In this document: piece by piece, positions 11,649 through 24,900 of the stretch
How the letters are laid out: the number at the start of each line of letters is the position of its first letter
How positions within the stretch are numbered: position 1 is the stretch's first letter
From: Paraspadella gotoi
Lineage: Eukaryota; Chaetognatha
DNA: 64,000 nt
Reading direction: 5' to 3'
Assembly (NCBI GenBank): GCA_051294375.1
Contig: CM119270.1
Coordinates: 21,411,391 to 21,475,390 of the forward strand
Notes under the pieces: model-generated
Database searches by the model: none
What the model was told of the DNA's origin: nothing
Seen by the model: the letters and a program-made list of their open reading frames with translations, nothing else
Program-made: the position numbers and the translations under genes

Positions 11649-11951
11649 AGCCTTCTCATTTCCTCGTTGATTACTCATTCAGGTTAAAATCCAGGGTGTG
11701 TGTGTGTGTGTATTTCGTATAATTCAGTTATCGTCGTCGTCGTCGTCGTCGTCGTCATAACTGTCATCGTTGTCAAAAGATTTTTCTCTCCAGCGGTGAA
11801 ACGTTATTTTCTTTTATCTGCGACATTCGCCATTTTTTTATTGTTTCTTTTGATTTTTAAATTATTTTACAAAAACAAAAATTAAAATAAAACAAAAACG
11901 AAAACAAGTTTTAAAAAATTACAGATTCTGCGTGAAATACTTCATTATCAT
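11649..11951 (+). repeat. Clean copy of the 298-bp duplicate
   Basis: Matches 5021-5318 without visible differences. It includes a GT run, an 8-9 unit (TCG)n run and the tail ATTATCATG, and then continues into 11952-11990, which matches 25-60. Confidence 0.8.
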
Positions 11952-11990
11952 GTATTAATTTTTAATTTATTAATAATATACATATTCTAT

Positions 11991-12015
11991 NNNNNNNNNN
12001 NNNNNNNNNNNNNNN
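11991..12015. other. 25-N gap of probably zero true length
   Basis: In both other copies (near 60 and near 4340 inverted) the sequence on the left of this gap is directly continuous with the sequence on its right. Confidence 0.7.
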
Positions 12016-12920
12016 CCACTCAAGTTGACCTCGGTCAACCAGATAACTGAGGGAACAATCTCCTAGACTCACGGGGCAAACTGAGTGTTGGGTATATCCT
12101 TACCGTCTGAGGGTCAGGGTGACCCCCTCTCCATTCGTCCACTTCAATAAAATAAATACCGGAAATAATATTAAAAAAATAATTTAATAAATAGCTAATG
12201 ATAAACCTCGTCAACGTTTTATGAATTTTTTTTCCTTTCAACGATTCGTTTCGTTTTCAATCAGCAGCAGCAGCAGCAGCATCAGGAATCAAACTTCCGT
12301 TTTCCTTTCGCCCAATTTTATCACATTTTTATTTGTTTTGTTTTTTTAGTTTTTTTTCCGATTTTTATTTGTTTTCCCGATTTTTATTGCGACAGCGAAG
12401 TTGATTCGTGAATCCGCGACTCAAAACCGCAAAATTATTCCTCACATATTTTTTTTCGATTCCTCGACACGAAACGTAATTCGAATCAATTTTCTTCTTT
12501 ATAAAATGACCTGTAAGGTGGTTATATCATAGTTAAGAATATGTATATAATACAAGACCAAAGACAAAACAAGGTATCTGTGTCAATTTTATAATTGTTG
12601 TAAAATCTATCTGTTGATCACTTAATTTAGTTTAACTTATCTCTTTTATGTAATTTAACTAAACAGTCAAAATCTTTAAGCCAGAGTGGACACATTAGAA
12701 GTTGAAAGATTTACAGTTGATTGTTTTTTTTTCACTGTTTCCCTTTCACAGTTCACAGTTCACTATTCAGTGTTAACCGACTTTCACCGATTTTCGGAAG
12801 CAACAATCTTTTAAAATTCTCTGCAGCTGTGAAACTGTTAAACTGTAAAACTACCGCGAAACCCGTTTTAACCTAAATATCCTGACCCGCATTCTGTTGA
12901 GAGAGAGAGAGAAGAGAGAA

Positions 12921-12956
<36 letters not shown>

Positions 12957-13064
12957 GAGAGAGGAGAGAGAGAGAAGAGAGGGAAGAGAGAAGAGAGAGA
13001 GAGGAGAGAGAGAGAGAAGAGAGAGAGAGAGAAAGAAGAGAGAGAAGAGAGAAGAGAAGAAAGA

Positions 13065-13130
<66 letters not shown>

Positions 13131-14400
13131 TATTCTGGTCAAGGTTCGTCTCTCTTTCGTTTTCATTAACGATCTGTGAAGGCTGAAGTGAAGACTTGAA
13201 ACGAGATCCTCATTCGTTCGAATCTTGTGAATCTCACTGACCCCAAATCAGTCGGTCAGTCTATCCCCCAACGATAATAAAAAAATAATCTTCGTCATCA
13301 TAAGGAAAAAGTATACAAAAACAGAAAAACCAAAACAAATTTGAAAAAAACAAAACAAAACAAAACAAAACCAAGAAACATGAATGAGTTTGTCAGTCAA
13401 GGGGAAACAATTTCGATTTGGTCTCTGGTCACGTGACCTCGGTTGTGATCACGTGATCTTCGATGACCGCGAGGGTGAGATTCACCGTCGGGATTAGGAG
13501 GAGGAAGAGGAGGAGGAGGAAGATTATCCCTCCTCCTCTTCTGGGAGGTCGATGAGGAGGTCAAGGGTCAAAAGTGGATGGGGTCCTCCAGTGGGACAGA
13601 TGGGTCAACGATGAAAGGGTCATAGGGTTTAGAGTTCGAGCGCGATTCTTTTTCTTTTATTCCTTTTCTTTTTTTCCTTTTTTTTATTCCTTTTCTTTTA
13701 TTCCTTTTTTTTTCTTTTTGTTTATTTTCCTTTTTTTTAAAAATATAAATCGTAATCTAGTTCTTTCGTGACTATTTTTTTTTCTTGATATTAATAATTA
13801 TTGAATAACTTTTTAATTAATTTCGGATTAAAAAATTGGTAATGAGGGTTGAGAATAATCTTGTCCTTTGAATGTGGGTCATCGTTGTCGTCGTTGTCGT
13901 TGTCATCGTCGTTGTCTCTAAACTCACTTCGTAATCGTTGATCGAATTTCAGTTTTTCGAGTCCAGAAATAACGATACGAAATTCGGGCGAAACTCAAAC
14001 AGTGCACAACCAAAACTAAAAAAAAAAAAACAAAAACAAAACAAAAAACACCCAAAAAACTCATAAAACTAAAAACCTAAGTCAAGCCCTAAAAATCAAA
14101 AAGCTAAACTACTTAAAAAAAAATAAAACTAAAACTCTAAAGTCAAAAACGAAAAAAATAATTCGGCCACAGTTCAAATGAGTTTTTTTTTTTAATCTGT
14201 TCTGTTCCATGACGCCGCCAGTCGGTCTGTCAGTCTGTCTTTCTTTCCTTTTTTTCTTTATCTTATAATTTCCTTCCTTTCTTTCTTGTCTATTAAGTAC
14301 ATTTTCCTTCCTCATTTTCCTTTCTTTTTTTTCCTTTCCTTTTCTTCCCTGAATTCCTTTTATCTTCGTCATCCAACGGAAACGAATCTTATTTGACATA
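12016..14400 (+). repeat. Third copy of the noisy repeated unit
   Basis: Corresponds to 61-2455 and inverted to 4340-2825, with indel differences from both. Includes a GA tract at 12898-13130, T-rich stretches near 13660-13740 and poly-A/C-rich sequence near 14000. No gene is recognised. Confidence 0.65.
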
Positions 14401-14402
14401 AA

Positions 14403-14441
14403 CAAGACGGACAGACGGACAGACGGACAGACGGACAGACC
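14403..14441 (+). repeat. Short GACGGACA repeat
   Basis: Four to five tandem copies of GACGGACA. Confidence 0.8.
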
Positions 14442-14511
14442 TATTAAGAGACAGACGGAAGGACGGATCCACTGACTACTGACTTTAGGAGTGGGCGGGT
14501 TAAGACTTAAG

Positions 14512-14635
<124 letters not shown>

Positions 14636-14639
14636 ACAG

Positions 14640-17047
14640 TTTTAAAAAAAATGCGCATTTTTCACACTCTCGCTTACGGCTACACGTTTGGGCCTTTCAA
14701 CTTTTTTTGGACGACTTCTTTTCCCTTATAGCATTTTTGCAGTTTTTTAAAAAGCCAGTTGTCTGACATTTTAAAATTCTTTCTAACTATTTACCCGACA
14801 TTGTGACAATTTATTTTGTCTTCGTCCTCGAAATAATTCGTGTGATCTTCTCCACTCGTGATTTACGATTTTCAACACCTGTTAAAATGTCCAAATATAT
14901 ATTCAACCAAATACATTTCTATGTTAAAATTTAAAATGTTTAAAATAAATCAAAAATCTTAAAATAAAATTGTTTCTATACAATTCGTTATTAACATTAT
15001 AGTGGTTACGTGGGTAACCCCCCCCTAACGTGGATCTCCAGCCTACGTTAAAAATTCATAATTATTTTTATGTCTCTTTAAAAAGCTGTTATAACATTTG
15101 TGAAAAATCGCGCCATTTATATTCTGTTACAAATATGAACTCAGAATAGTTTAAGCTATACTTATATGGTCATTTTATATTTCGTAGCATTTCGTTATGT
15201 ACAAATATCGTTTTAGGTTTCACTTTTTCCCTCTGGTGAGCTTTGATTAATGTTCTTTTTGCACTTAATTTTAAAAATCAAGCTGTTTTAAAGTTTCAAA
15301 TTTAAAAATTCTCAATAATTATTACATTGAGGAATGAGGATAAAATTTTATGTTTATGAGCAGAAAGGTTGAGCTTAAGAGGTTGAGCTTAAGAGGTTGA
15401 GCTTAAGAACTTCGCTTTAAAGTGAGGAAATACTGGGACGAATAACGAAGCTTTTAAATTCTCAAGATGACAAATGAATGAATCTCAAGTTGAGTGGGAG
15501 ATGAGGAGATGAGATGAGGAGATGAGGAGAAAAGAAGATGAGAATTGTTCTGAGATGAAATAAATGATGTTGAAACAGAGGCTTTTCTCTGAAGCTGCTT
15601 CGGCAGCGGCGAAAGCATCGTTAGCAGCTGACTTACATCGTATTCTAAAAGTAAATTTTATAAATGATGAAGATAATAATGACAACGAAGATGATAACGA
15701 TGATGATAACGATGATAATGATGATGCCACAGGTCTACGACCAAACTTTTCTTTTTTCTCATTAGTGGTCTCGAGTCGGTGAACAGATTTCACAAACAAA
15801 ATATCATTTTTCTCTCACTGAAAAACGCGGTTATAGAGATTTCTTACAACCAAAATATCATTTTTCACTTTCACCGATTAAAAAACTATTTGTTTTTCTT
15901 CTTCTCTTTTCTTTTCTTTTCTTTTCTTTTCTTTTCTTTTCTTTTCTTTTCTTTTCTTTTCTTTTCTTTTCTTTTCTTTTCTTTTCTTTTCTTTTCTTTT
16001 TTCTCAATTAACTCATTGACAAAATAAAAAAAAACCAATCATTGGCATTAAATTTTATTATTACCATAATTTGCAAAGATTTAAAAACAATTTTTCAAAC
16101 CGTTATTTTATGGCAGTATCGTAAAACTCCTTCGCTATAACCTTTGTGCCTTAATGTCGAATTGGTACCATTCGCCAACTCGTTCGCCATTGACCCCGGG
16201 TCGCTTCTCGCTTACATGCACGTAATGCAATGATGACAATTCTGATCCGCCTTCTGTGACGATGGTGTGATACCCCTTGCTACTCGTAACAAAGGCTGTC
16301 CTACTCTAGTCGATACCGTAATGTAATTTACACAAATCTATTTTACTATTCTGCGCAATAATTGGTTCTCCTTTTTCTCCTGCAAACCCTTATTTATTTA
16401 GTTTTAGTTATTGACAAAAATCGATTCGAAATTAATCATTTAAAACTGAGACCAACAAGAGACAGGATTTTGATAAAACAAATGATATGAATTTAATAAT
16501 ATTAATTTAAAAATCGCCGAAATACTCTTTTCCTAAACTTTGACTGACTGACCATTTTCGTTAGTGTCATATTTATATCCATAGCAATTATATTAAAAAA
16601 ATATAATTTAAAATATAAAAAATATATTATTTAAAAAAAAATTAATTACTAATAATAAGATACAGTTAACAATGTATTAATTCATTGTTATCTTACAGTT
16701 GTATTTATTGTTTTCATTCATGGAGAAATGAATTTTTTGTTCCGGTTGAAAGAAAATCCGGTTTCTTCGACGTAAAAGTCAAGGGGCCACAGATTTGACC
16801 TAATTTTCGGGGCAAAAAGTTGCGCCAGGAATTTTCTCTGTCGGACAACATTGCCCGAAATTTACCAACCGTGTCGGTTGACGACGACGACGACGAATAT
16901 CTTTGTTATCTTCTTTATATCGTCATTGTTTTCGGTTTTGGAACGCCCACGATGATGACGATAGAGATGACATCAACGAAATTGGAATAGCGATGACGAC
17001 GACGGTCTATTTTCGTATCTGAATCACATGACTTCACCAACATATAT
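14640..17047. other. Intergenic region without a recognised gene
   Basis: AT-rich. Contains three tandem 14-mers AGGTTGAGCTTAAG at 15366-15407 and a (CTTTT)n tract. One short plus ORF (15564-15782) has a mixed N-terminal half and an Asp/Asn-rich half encoded by (GATGATAAC)n. It lacks recognisable homology and is not called. Confidence 0.5.
15899..16001 (+). repeat. (CTTTT)n microsatellite
   Basis: About twenty tandem CTTTT pentamers. Confidence 0.95.
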
Positions 17048-17345
17048 GAAATTGGTACAACCAATATAAAAATTATCCATTCATTTAATAGATAAGCTAT
17101 CTTGCCCCTGACTTTGGACAGGCTTTGGTGGTTTAAGGCCTCCATCACTCTTACAAGATAATGAGATAGCAGGTCCCTGCAAGCTTTCAATCAAGACTCT
17201 CTCACAGTCTCGTTTATTCACTCCCAGAGTACCTGGCTTCCCTATCAATGAAGTGGTATAATATTTCAAAGAATGTTTCAATTGTATGAAAAGACCACTC
17301 CCTTAAGTATTAGATCGGTTGTATTATATTGGTTGTACTAATTTC
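17048..17345 (+). mobile_element. Intact MITE, 298 bp, about 22-bp terminal inverted repeats
   Basis: Begins GAAATTGGTACAACCAATAT and ends with its inverse ATATTGGTTGTACTAATTTC, one mismatch. It is too short to encode a transposase, so it is non-autonomous. Related or partial copies lie at 7239, 27012, 29312 (inverted), about 35701 and 38611. The superfamily is not assigned, as no target duplication is obvious. Confidence 0.85.
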
Positions 17346-17401
17346 ACTTTCAAATTTTTGGAAACATACTTTTCGCTGAGAAACTTTTTCCCAAAGGTCT
17401 A

Positions 17402-17797
<396 letters not shown>

Positions 17798-18133
17798 TTT
17801 TTTATTTCCGCCAAATTAAGTTTCGTCACTTTACACTAATTTGATGAGTAAAAAAATCACAGCCAACAATTTTTTTCTCAATCCTTTTTTTTTATTCTTG
17901 ATATTATTAAGTTAGACTTTTTTCTTTTAAATTTAAAATTGTTTAATTTTTTGTCTTTTATTCTATGCGTGTTCATTTAATTTGAGCGGTGCCTTAAATA
18001 TTAAACATTGAACCATGATTTTGTATCTGAATTAAACTTGATTTTTTCATTTTTATAATAAATTTAATCATTAATTAACTAAATTCCCTTTTGTTTTATT
18101 CATTTCAGTTACTTTGCTCTTTTGTCTCCCAAG

Positions 18134-18244
18134 ATGGCGAGACTCACGACGCAGCAGCGGCTCGAATTAGAATTAGGATTGAGACGTGACGTGGACGGGG
18201 ATCCGCCCACAGTCGCGAACACGGCCACCCCACCGCCATCTGTG
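18134..18244 (+). CDS. Zyx: Zyxin exon 1 with start codon
   Basis: CCAAGATGGCG start context, 37 codons [16 protein letters not shown] onwards to TPPPSV, then GTAAGT. Phase 0 matches exon 2. Start choice rests on context and phase, not on N-terminal homology. Confidence 0.6.
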
Positions 18245-18837
18245 GTAAGTCTCGTCTGTGGGAAGTAAGTGAAATGTATGGTAAGGATTTGCCATCTGGG
18301 ATAAAGAACGTCTTGTGTGGTAACTGGTAAAAAAACTTATATTTATGGTAAAGGAGGCAATTAAAATAATTGTAGTGCATACTTCGTGCATACTTTGCGT
18401 ATAGTTTGTCGACAGACGATTTACCATGAGCGTCTCTATGTTTTATGGCCCCACAGTTTAATGCTTGTGTGGTAACGTAAAAATATACACTAGGATACGG
18501 TTAATCATGACTTTTAGTCTCGTTTTTTAATATAACAATGGATATATAAATGAGCTTTGTTGAAAAGGTTTTAAACAAATTGACCATGAATGATCAAATA
18601 TGTGGAGTTGATCTACCAAATTTCTAAACGTCAATAAACCAAAAATTAAATAAAAAAAAATTTATATTACATTAATCTTTAAACACTTAACTTAACCACT
18701 CCCGTTTCGCGCCTTCCGTTCAAATTCCTTTTTTTTTTTATTAAAAAAATTGAAAGGAAATTGTTTGTGAAATTCGACCCGACCCTTCAAATGGTGTGCG
18801 TCCAAACTTGGCCCAAGTTTCTTTCAAATGACGCAAA

Positions 18838-18900
<63 letters not shown>

Positions 18901-21900
18901 AGTCATCTCCCGTTATTTGGTTATAAATCTAATTTAAGGCGAAAGAACGTATTTGAACCAATAAATAAGTAAAATTAAAATTAAAGTTTTTTCAATTAAT
19001 TCTTTTTAGAAAAAGATATTAGTTTTGCTTTTTTTTGGTTTATTTATTTTTTGTGTCTTTTGTTGCAAGACTTTTTTAATATATATTTATAGATACAGGC
19101 ATTTTATGCATTGCGAAAAAAAATTTTTGATGAAGATTTAAAAGAATCTGTTGAACTCGGAATGCACGTTTAGTCTGGTGATTTACAGCTGAGACTAGTT
19201 CGTTACTAGTTTCGTGACAGATAATGTAAATTAGTTTAATTCTCATGTAATCATAAGTTTTATTCAACGACGTTAAATTAACCAATCTACTGCCTAATTT
19301 TAATTGTATAAGTATGCCTCAAAATTATCCAAAGAATGAAAACAATTTATACCGACAAAAGATTTATATAAGCTAAAGGTCAGCGAATCGGATTTGAGAA
19401 AAACATACAAGACATTTTTACAAACAAGAGCAACTTAAAAAAAAAAGAAAGAGAGCGGCCGCCGAAAAGCAACAAATCGTAAAAAATAAAGAATTTAAAA
19501 AAAAGGGAAAAAAATAAATAAAGAAAAAATCTCAAGAAAAAATGAAGTTAAATAAAAATAAAAATGCGTTGATCTTCGCTGCAGATTTTTTTTTTTTAAA
19601 TACGAAAAAAAATTTTTCTTACGTTTTGAATTTCCTAATCATTTGTGAAAGTCGTTTTTACTTTTTATCATTTTTTATTGCTAATTGTTAAATATTGATT
19701 TCTTATATTATTAATTTTCTTACTGAAAAAAGTTATATTTTTAGAAAAGAAAGTTAAAAAGCAAATTTAGATTGAAACTTGAGAATTAAGATCATCACTC
19801 AAGGACTGTAACAGTGGACATTCCTCGCCCCCCCCCCGACTCTTCCCCCCCTCCCCTCTTTCTCCCTCCTCAGCCCTTCTTCAATTTTTACAACCGAAGT
19901 TTTTTTTTTAAAAATCATTTCTTCTTTTTTTTTCTTTCGTTCTTTCTTTTTAATTCGAGGGGAAAAAAAAGTTAAGCTCTGTTTTTCTCCCAAGAGGCAT
20001 TTTAAGTCTAAACATTCGAAAAAACGGAATGAGTTGAAAAATAGGAAGGTGGAGAGGGAGGGGGAGAAATGTGGGCAAGGGTGGGGGGAAATGTGGCAAA
20101 AGGTTTGGGAAAATGTGATCAAAAGTTGGGGAAATGTGGTTATAGGTGGAGGAAACTGGGGTCAAAATTTGGGCAAAATGTGGTCAATATTTGGGGGAAA
20201 CTGCATTCAAAATTTGGTGGAAATGTGGTCAAAATTTGGGGAAAATGTGGTTATAAGTTGGGGAAGTGAGATAAAAAATTAAGGAAATGTGGAGAAATTG
20301 TGATGACGGGTTGAAGAAAATAGGCAAAGAGTGAAGTGAACTGAAGACGGAGTTATATAAAATCGTGAAAGATTAAATGGAGATAATTAAAATAATAGTG
20401 TTAAGAGAGATATTAAGAAAAATACTTAAACAATAATGAAAATAGCATTAAATAGCTTCAAATTAGGATCAAATTAGTAGTTTCGAAATTGCCTTTGATT
20501 TAAAAATGGAAGGGAAAAATATAAGGGAGAAGGTAGGAAAAGGGAAAAGGGAGGAAAATGGATGTAGTCAAAGGGAAAGAGGAGGAAAAGGGATGATGTC
20601 AAAAGGAAAGAGGAGGAAAAGGAACCAAGTCAAAGTGAAAAGGGAGGATGGGAGGAAAAGGGATAAGAGGAGAGGAAGATGCAATGAGGAAAACGTGAAA
20701 GAAAGACGGAAAACATCTCATCGTAAAATCTTTCTTTTATAAAAGAAAGAATGTTTCAGTTATCACCACGAGTTTTAAAGAGGAAAAATGTTTCAGTTTT
20801 CGTCACTCAAGATTAAACATCGAGCTTAAGCTTAAGAGATCACGTGATTAAAAGGGAATGACAAGATTGGGATGTTGCATCAACATCACGTGTGAGAACA
20901 TAAATCTGAAATAGATAATGCTTGTATTACAATTTAAAAGAATTAAATAATAAATTCAAAATTAAATCAGTATATTTCATGAAAGTTTAAAACGATTATC
21001 AAAAATATCTATTCAGTCTACTTATATATAAGGTATATATAAGCTATAAATAAGATATCTATATATATAATAAGTTGATCAATTAAATAATTATGATAAA
21101 TATACATTTAGTAAACAATCTTTCCTATTTCAGTTATCTCCACCAAACGGTGTCGCCATCTCTAGTCGAGTCGGCGTCAATTCTCATTTAGCGCCGACGA
21201 CGACGACGACGCCGACCAATATCGGCGCCGGAAAGAAAGCGGCGCCACCGACAGCGCCGAAGCCGGGAGGCGGACGATCGCCGGGAGTGTCGCCTGGAGT
21301 GTCGCCGACTCAATTTAGAAAATGTTAGAGTGAAATGAGATCTCGTGACTTTTCGTCTTTTTTCACATTCACACTTCACCTTTCACCGCAAATAAACCAC
21401 TTTTTCCACCACTACTTCCACCACCATATTCACCACCTCCCTTTTCACAACTCTTGCCCTTTCAACCAATTTTCCACATCAACTCTTACTACTCTTTCCA
21501 CAATACTTACGCCAAATTTTCCACAACCCATTCCACCCTTTCACTACTCTTTCACCTTTTCCACAACCCATTCCACCCTTTTCACTACTCTTCGACCTTT
21601 TCCCAACTCATTCCCCCCTTTCCACTACTCTTCAACCTTTTCCACAAACCCATTTCCACCCTTTCCATCACTCTTCCAACCTTTTCCAACCCAATTCCAC
21701 CCTTTTCACTACTCTTCCACCTTTTCCACAACCCATTCCACCATTTTAACCACCACTTTTCCACCAACCCCCCTTCCAGCCGACGCTGGCATCCAAGGCT
21801 ACCGTCCCGTTCGCTTCGATCCCGTCAATCCTCACCCGACGCCCAACTTCGCCGCCTCCGCCGCCGCCTCCACCGCCCCGCCCTCCAACGCCGATTTGCC

Positions 21901-24900
21901 GCTACCGCCGCCGCCGCCGCCCTCAGACTTTCCGCCGCCACCGCCGCCGACGTCCGCCGCCGGATTCCGGATGAACGAAGAGTTTCCTCCGCCGCCGGGC
22001 GCCGATGAACTCTTTCCGCCTCCTCCTCCGCCGATCGCCCAAGGTAAAGAAAGCAAAAATCTCATTTGCATATTGTAGTAATCAGTTGTTAACTTTATTT
22101 TTCGCTATCGTTTGATCGTTGAAACTCCCGTGGCATAAAATGATTCTTTATAAAATATCTTCCTTTTATATTTTAAACGAGTAAAGAAAAAGTTATATTT
22201 TTTTAAGCCATGATGCGTTTATTTAATCAAGTATGAAGTGAAAAAACGAAAAATTGTGAATAAGGATCAGAACTTTTGTCGAAATCCATAGCTGAAAATC
22301 GGTACCTCAAAACCAAAAGTGTCATTGTATTTGTGTTGTTAATAAAGAAAACCAACCATAAAAAACGGCAAGTGTACACTGTGTACACTTATACATGTTG
22401 TACAAATCTTTTACACTCTTACTTAAAAAAAAAAAAAAAAAACCGTCATCTAACAGCATTCGATGGTCGAGCATCTTTGAAGAAAATTACAAACATGAAT
22501 CGGAATTTTGTTTTGTTTATTTGAATATTCTTTTTTTAATATTTTGTTCAAATTAAACGAACATAAAAAATGAAGCAAAAATACAGAAAAGGAAAGAAAG
22601 AAAGAAAGAAAGAAAGAAAGAAAAGAAGGAAAAAAGAAAGGAAAAACAAAAAAAAAGGGAAAAAAATAAGAAAACAAACATTAAAAAGTAAAGCGGGTTA
22701 AAATTTATTACATTATTATCATTAAAACTTCTGTAATATAAAATATTTTACTATTTTACTATTTAACTTAAAAAACGATATAGAAATGTATATATATGAA
22801 AAAATTTTTTTTAAATTATTTTAACATATACTTTAAAAGTACAATCGCAAATTAAGGGTGGCCCTATAAAACTTTCCCCAGTATGTATCCCTATCAGAAC
22901 ATACAATTTTATGTAGTCTTATATATATATAAAAGTAATCATACTATATAACCTCAATCCCGAAATCTCGTCTGGAAAGAGTATTGTCTCTTCGTGACTG
23001 GCTGTTACTGTTAGATACATATTGATAGTTTTGGCTAAAAAGGCTGTTTCTTGAAAGAAAAAAAAAAACAAAACAAAAAACGGTTGCGTAAAACGTCATA
23101 AGAATTTTTTTGTTTTTTATTTTGGGAATACATGTAATTTCAAAATTCAAATGAAATTAATTATGACAAAAGTATTAAAACGAAAATAATGAAATTTTGT
23201 ATTAATTAACAGAAACCCACGACATTCCTTCGTCCGCCACGTCTTTCGGCCACAGTTTTCCCAAGAACAACTCCATCAACAACCCCGTCAACCACCCCGT
23301 CAACAACCCCATCAACAGCCTCAACGTCAAAAACAACAACAGCATCAACAGCAACAACAACAACAACAACAACAACAATGTCCTCGCGGGATCCAAGTCA
23401 CGTCAATATCAGTCACCGACTTTTCACGGAAAACTTCACGACGAAAGTGAGAAAATTCGGCGCTGTCGTTGTTGTTGTCGTTGTTGTTGTTGTTATGATT
23501 ATCGTTTTATTTAATGACTTTTGCTGTCTTTTCTGTCTTTGCTGTTTTTGCTGTCTTTGTTGTCTTTTCTGTCTTTTTCTGTGTTTTCCGTCTTTTCTGT
23601 CTTTTCAGTCTCTTTTGTCTCTTATGTCTTTTTTGTTTTTTCTGTATTTTCTCTTTTCTGTCTTTTCGGTTTTCTTTACATTTTGTGCCTTTACTGTATT
23701 TTCAATGACTTTTCTGTCTTTTCTTCCTTTTCTATCTCTTAGTTTTATTTTAAAATCAGTGAAATTGGGAATGTGATGATCGTGACAAGAGATATCATGT
23801 AAAGTCATGTCATGTCATGTCACCCAGTCAACTGGGAATGTGATCGTGTTAAGAGATAGACAGGAGATTTCTTCACATTAGTTTTCATCTCATCATCATC
23901 GTCATCATCATCGTCATCATCTTCATCTCATGTGATCGTGACAAGAAATATCACTAAATTTCTTCACATTAGTTTTCATCTCGTGTCAATCAGTCATATA
24001 GACTCTAAATATCTGATGACGACGACGATGACGACGACGATGACAACGACGACGACGATAACGAAGATCTCGAATATTTGTTTTTTGGCCTCCTTCTTTG
24101 TCCTTGCAATCACATGCGATCATGATGTGAGTCCGTGCGATCACACGCGACCGCATGCGCTCTCATGCGATCACACTGAAAGATAAGGATTCGCTCAGTT
24201 GTTTCGAAAACATTTAATGTTTTGTTTCTTGTATTTTTTTTGCGTGTGTTTTTTTTTTACGATGTCGTCTGTTGCTCGTATTTCCCAAATTAAGAAAAAA
24301 AAAAAAAAAAAGAATAAAAAAACTAAAGGAAAAATATTTAAAATAAAAAATCAAATTCCTTCACGAAGTTTTTCCTTTTTTGATCTTGACTTTTTTTTCA
24401 CTTGAGTCAATCAATACTGAACTTACTGCTGTACAGTTCAGCTATCATTTAAATCAATCAATACAGAGGCTATCCCTTATGTCAAACAGTAGGTGTAACT
24501 TTTCTGACAACAACATCATCATATCTCACGATATCACAACTTTACTGACAGAAACGATTCCATTGGCGGCGATTCTGACGAAGTCTCTTCGAAACGACGA
24601 CGTCGAGCTTCACGCCGGCGGCGCCGCCAATTCCTCGCCCGGCGCCGCCAATCCCTCGCCCGGCGCTGTTAATCCCTCACCCAGCGCCGCTCGTCCTCTA
24701 AATTCTTACGGAGTCAAGTCTCCGCAAGGAGGCGCTGCGTCTTCCGGAGTTAAAACTTCGCACGGCGCCGGATCCGCGCCTCTGACGACGACGAAAGCGA
24801 CGCCGTTTAACGGCGGCGTCAAGGAGACGCCGCAGAGCGGAAGCAGCGGCGGCGCAGCAGCAAATTTTAACAGCAGCAGTAGCAGCAGCATGAATCGTTT

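Noticed and set aside
19801-20122. Minus-strand ORFs of about 100 codons in zyxin intron 1
   Set aside because: They read a pyrimidine-rich strand and a minisatellite; no conserved motif.
21335-21779. In-frame 5' extension of zyxin exon 3
   Set aside because: It is the intronic minisatellite; a good acceptor at 21778-21779 and matching phase from exon 2 define the exon.
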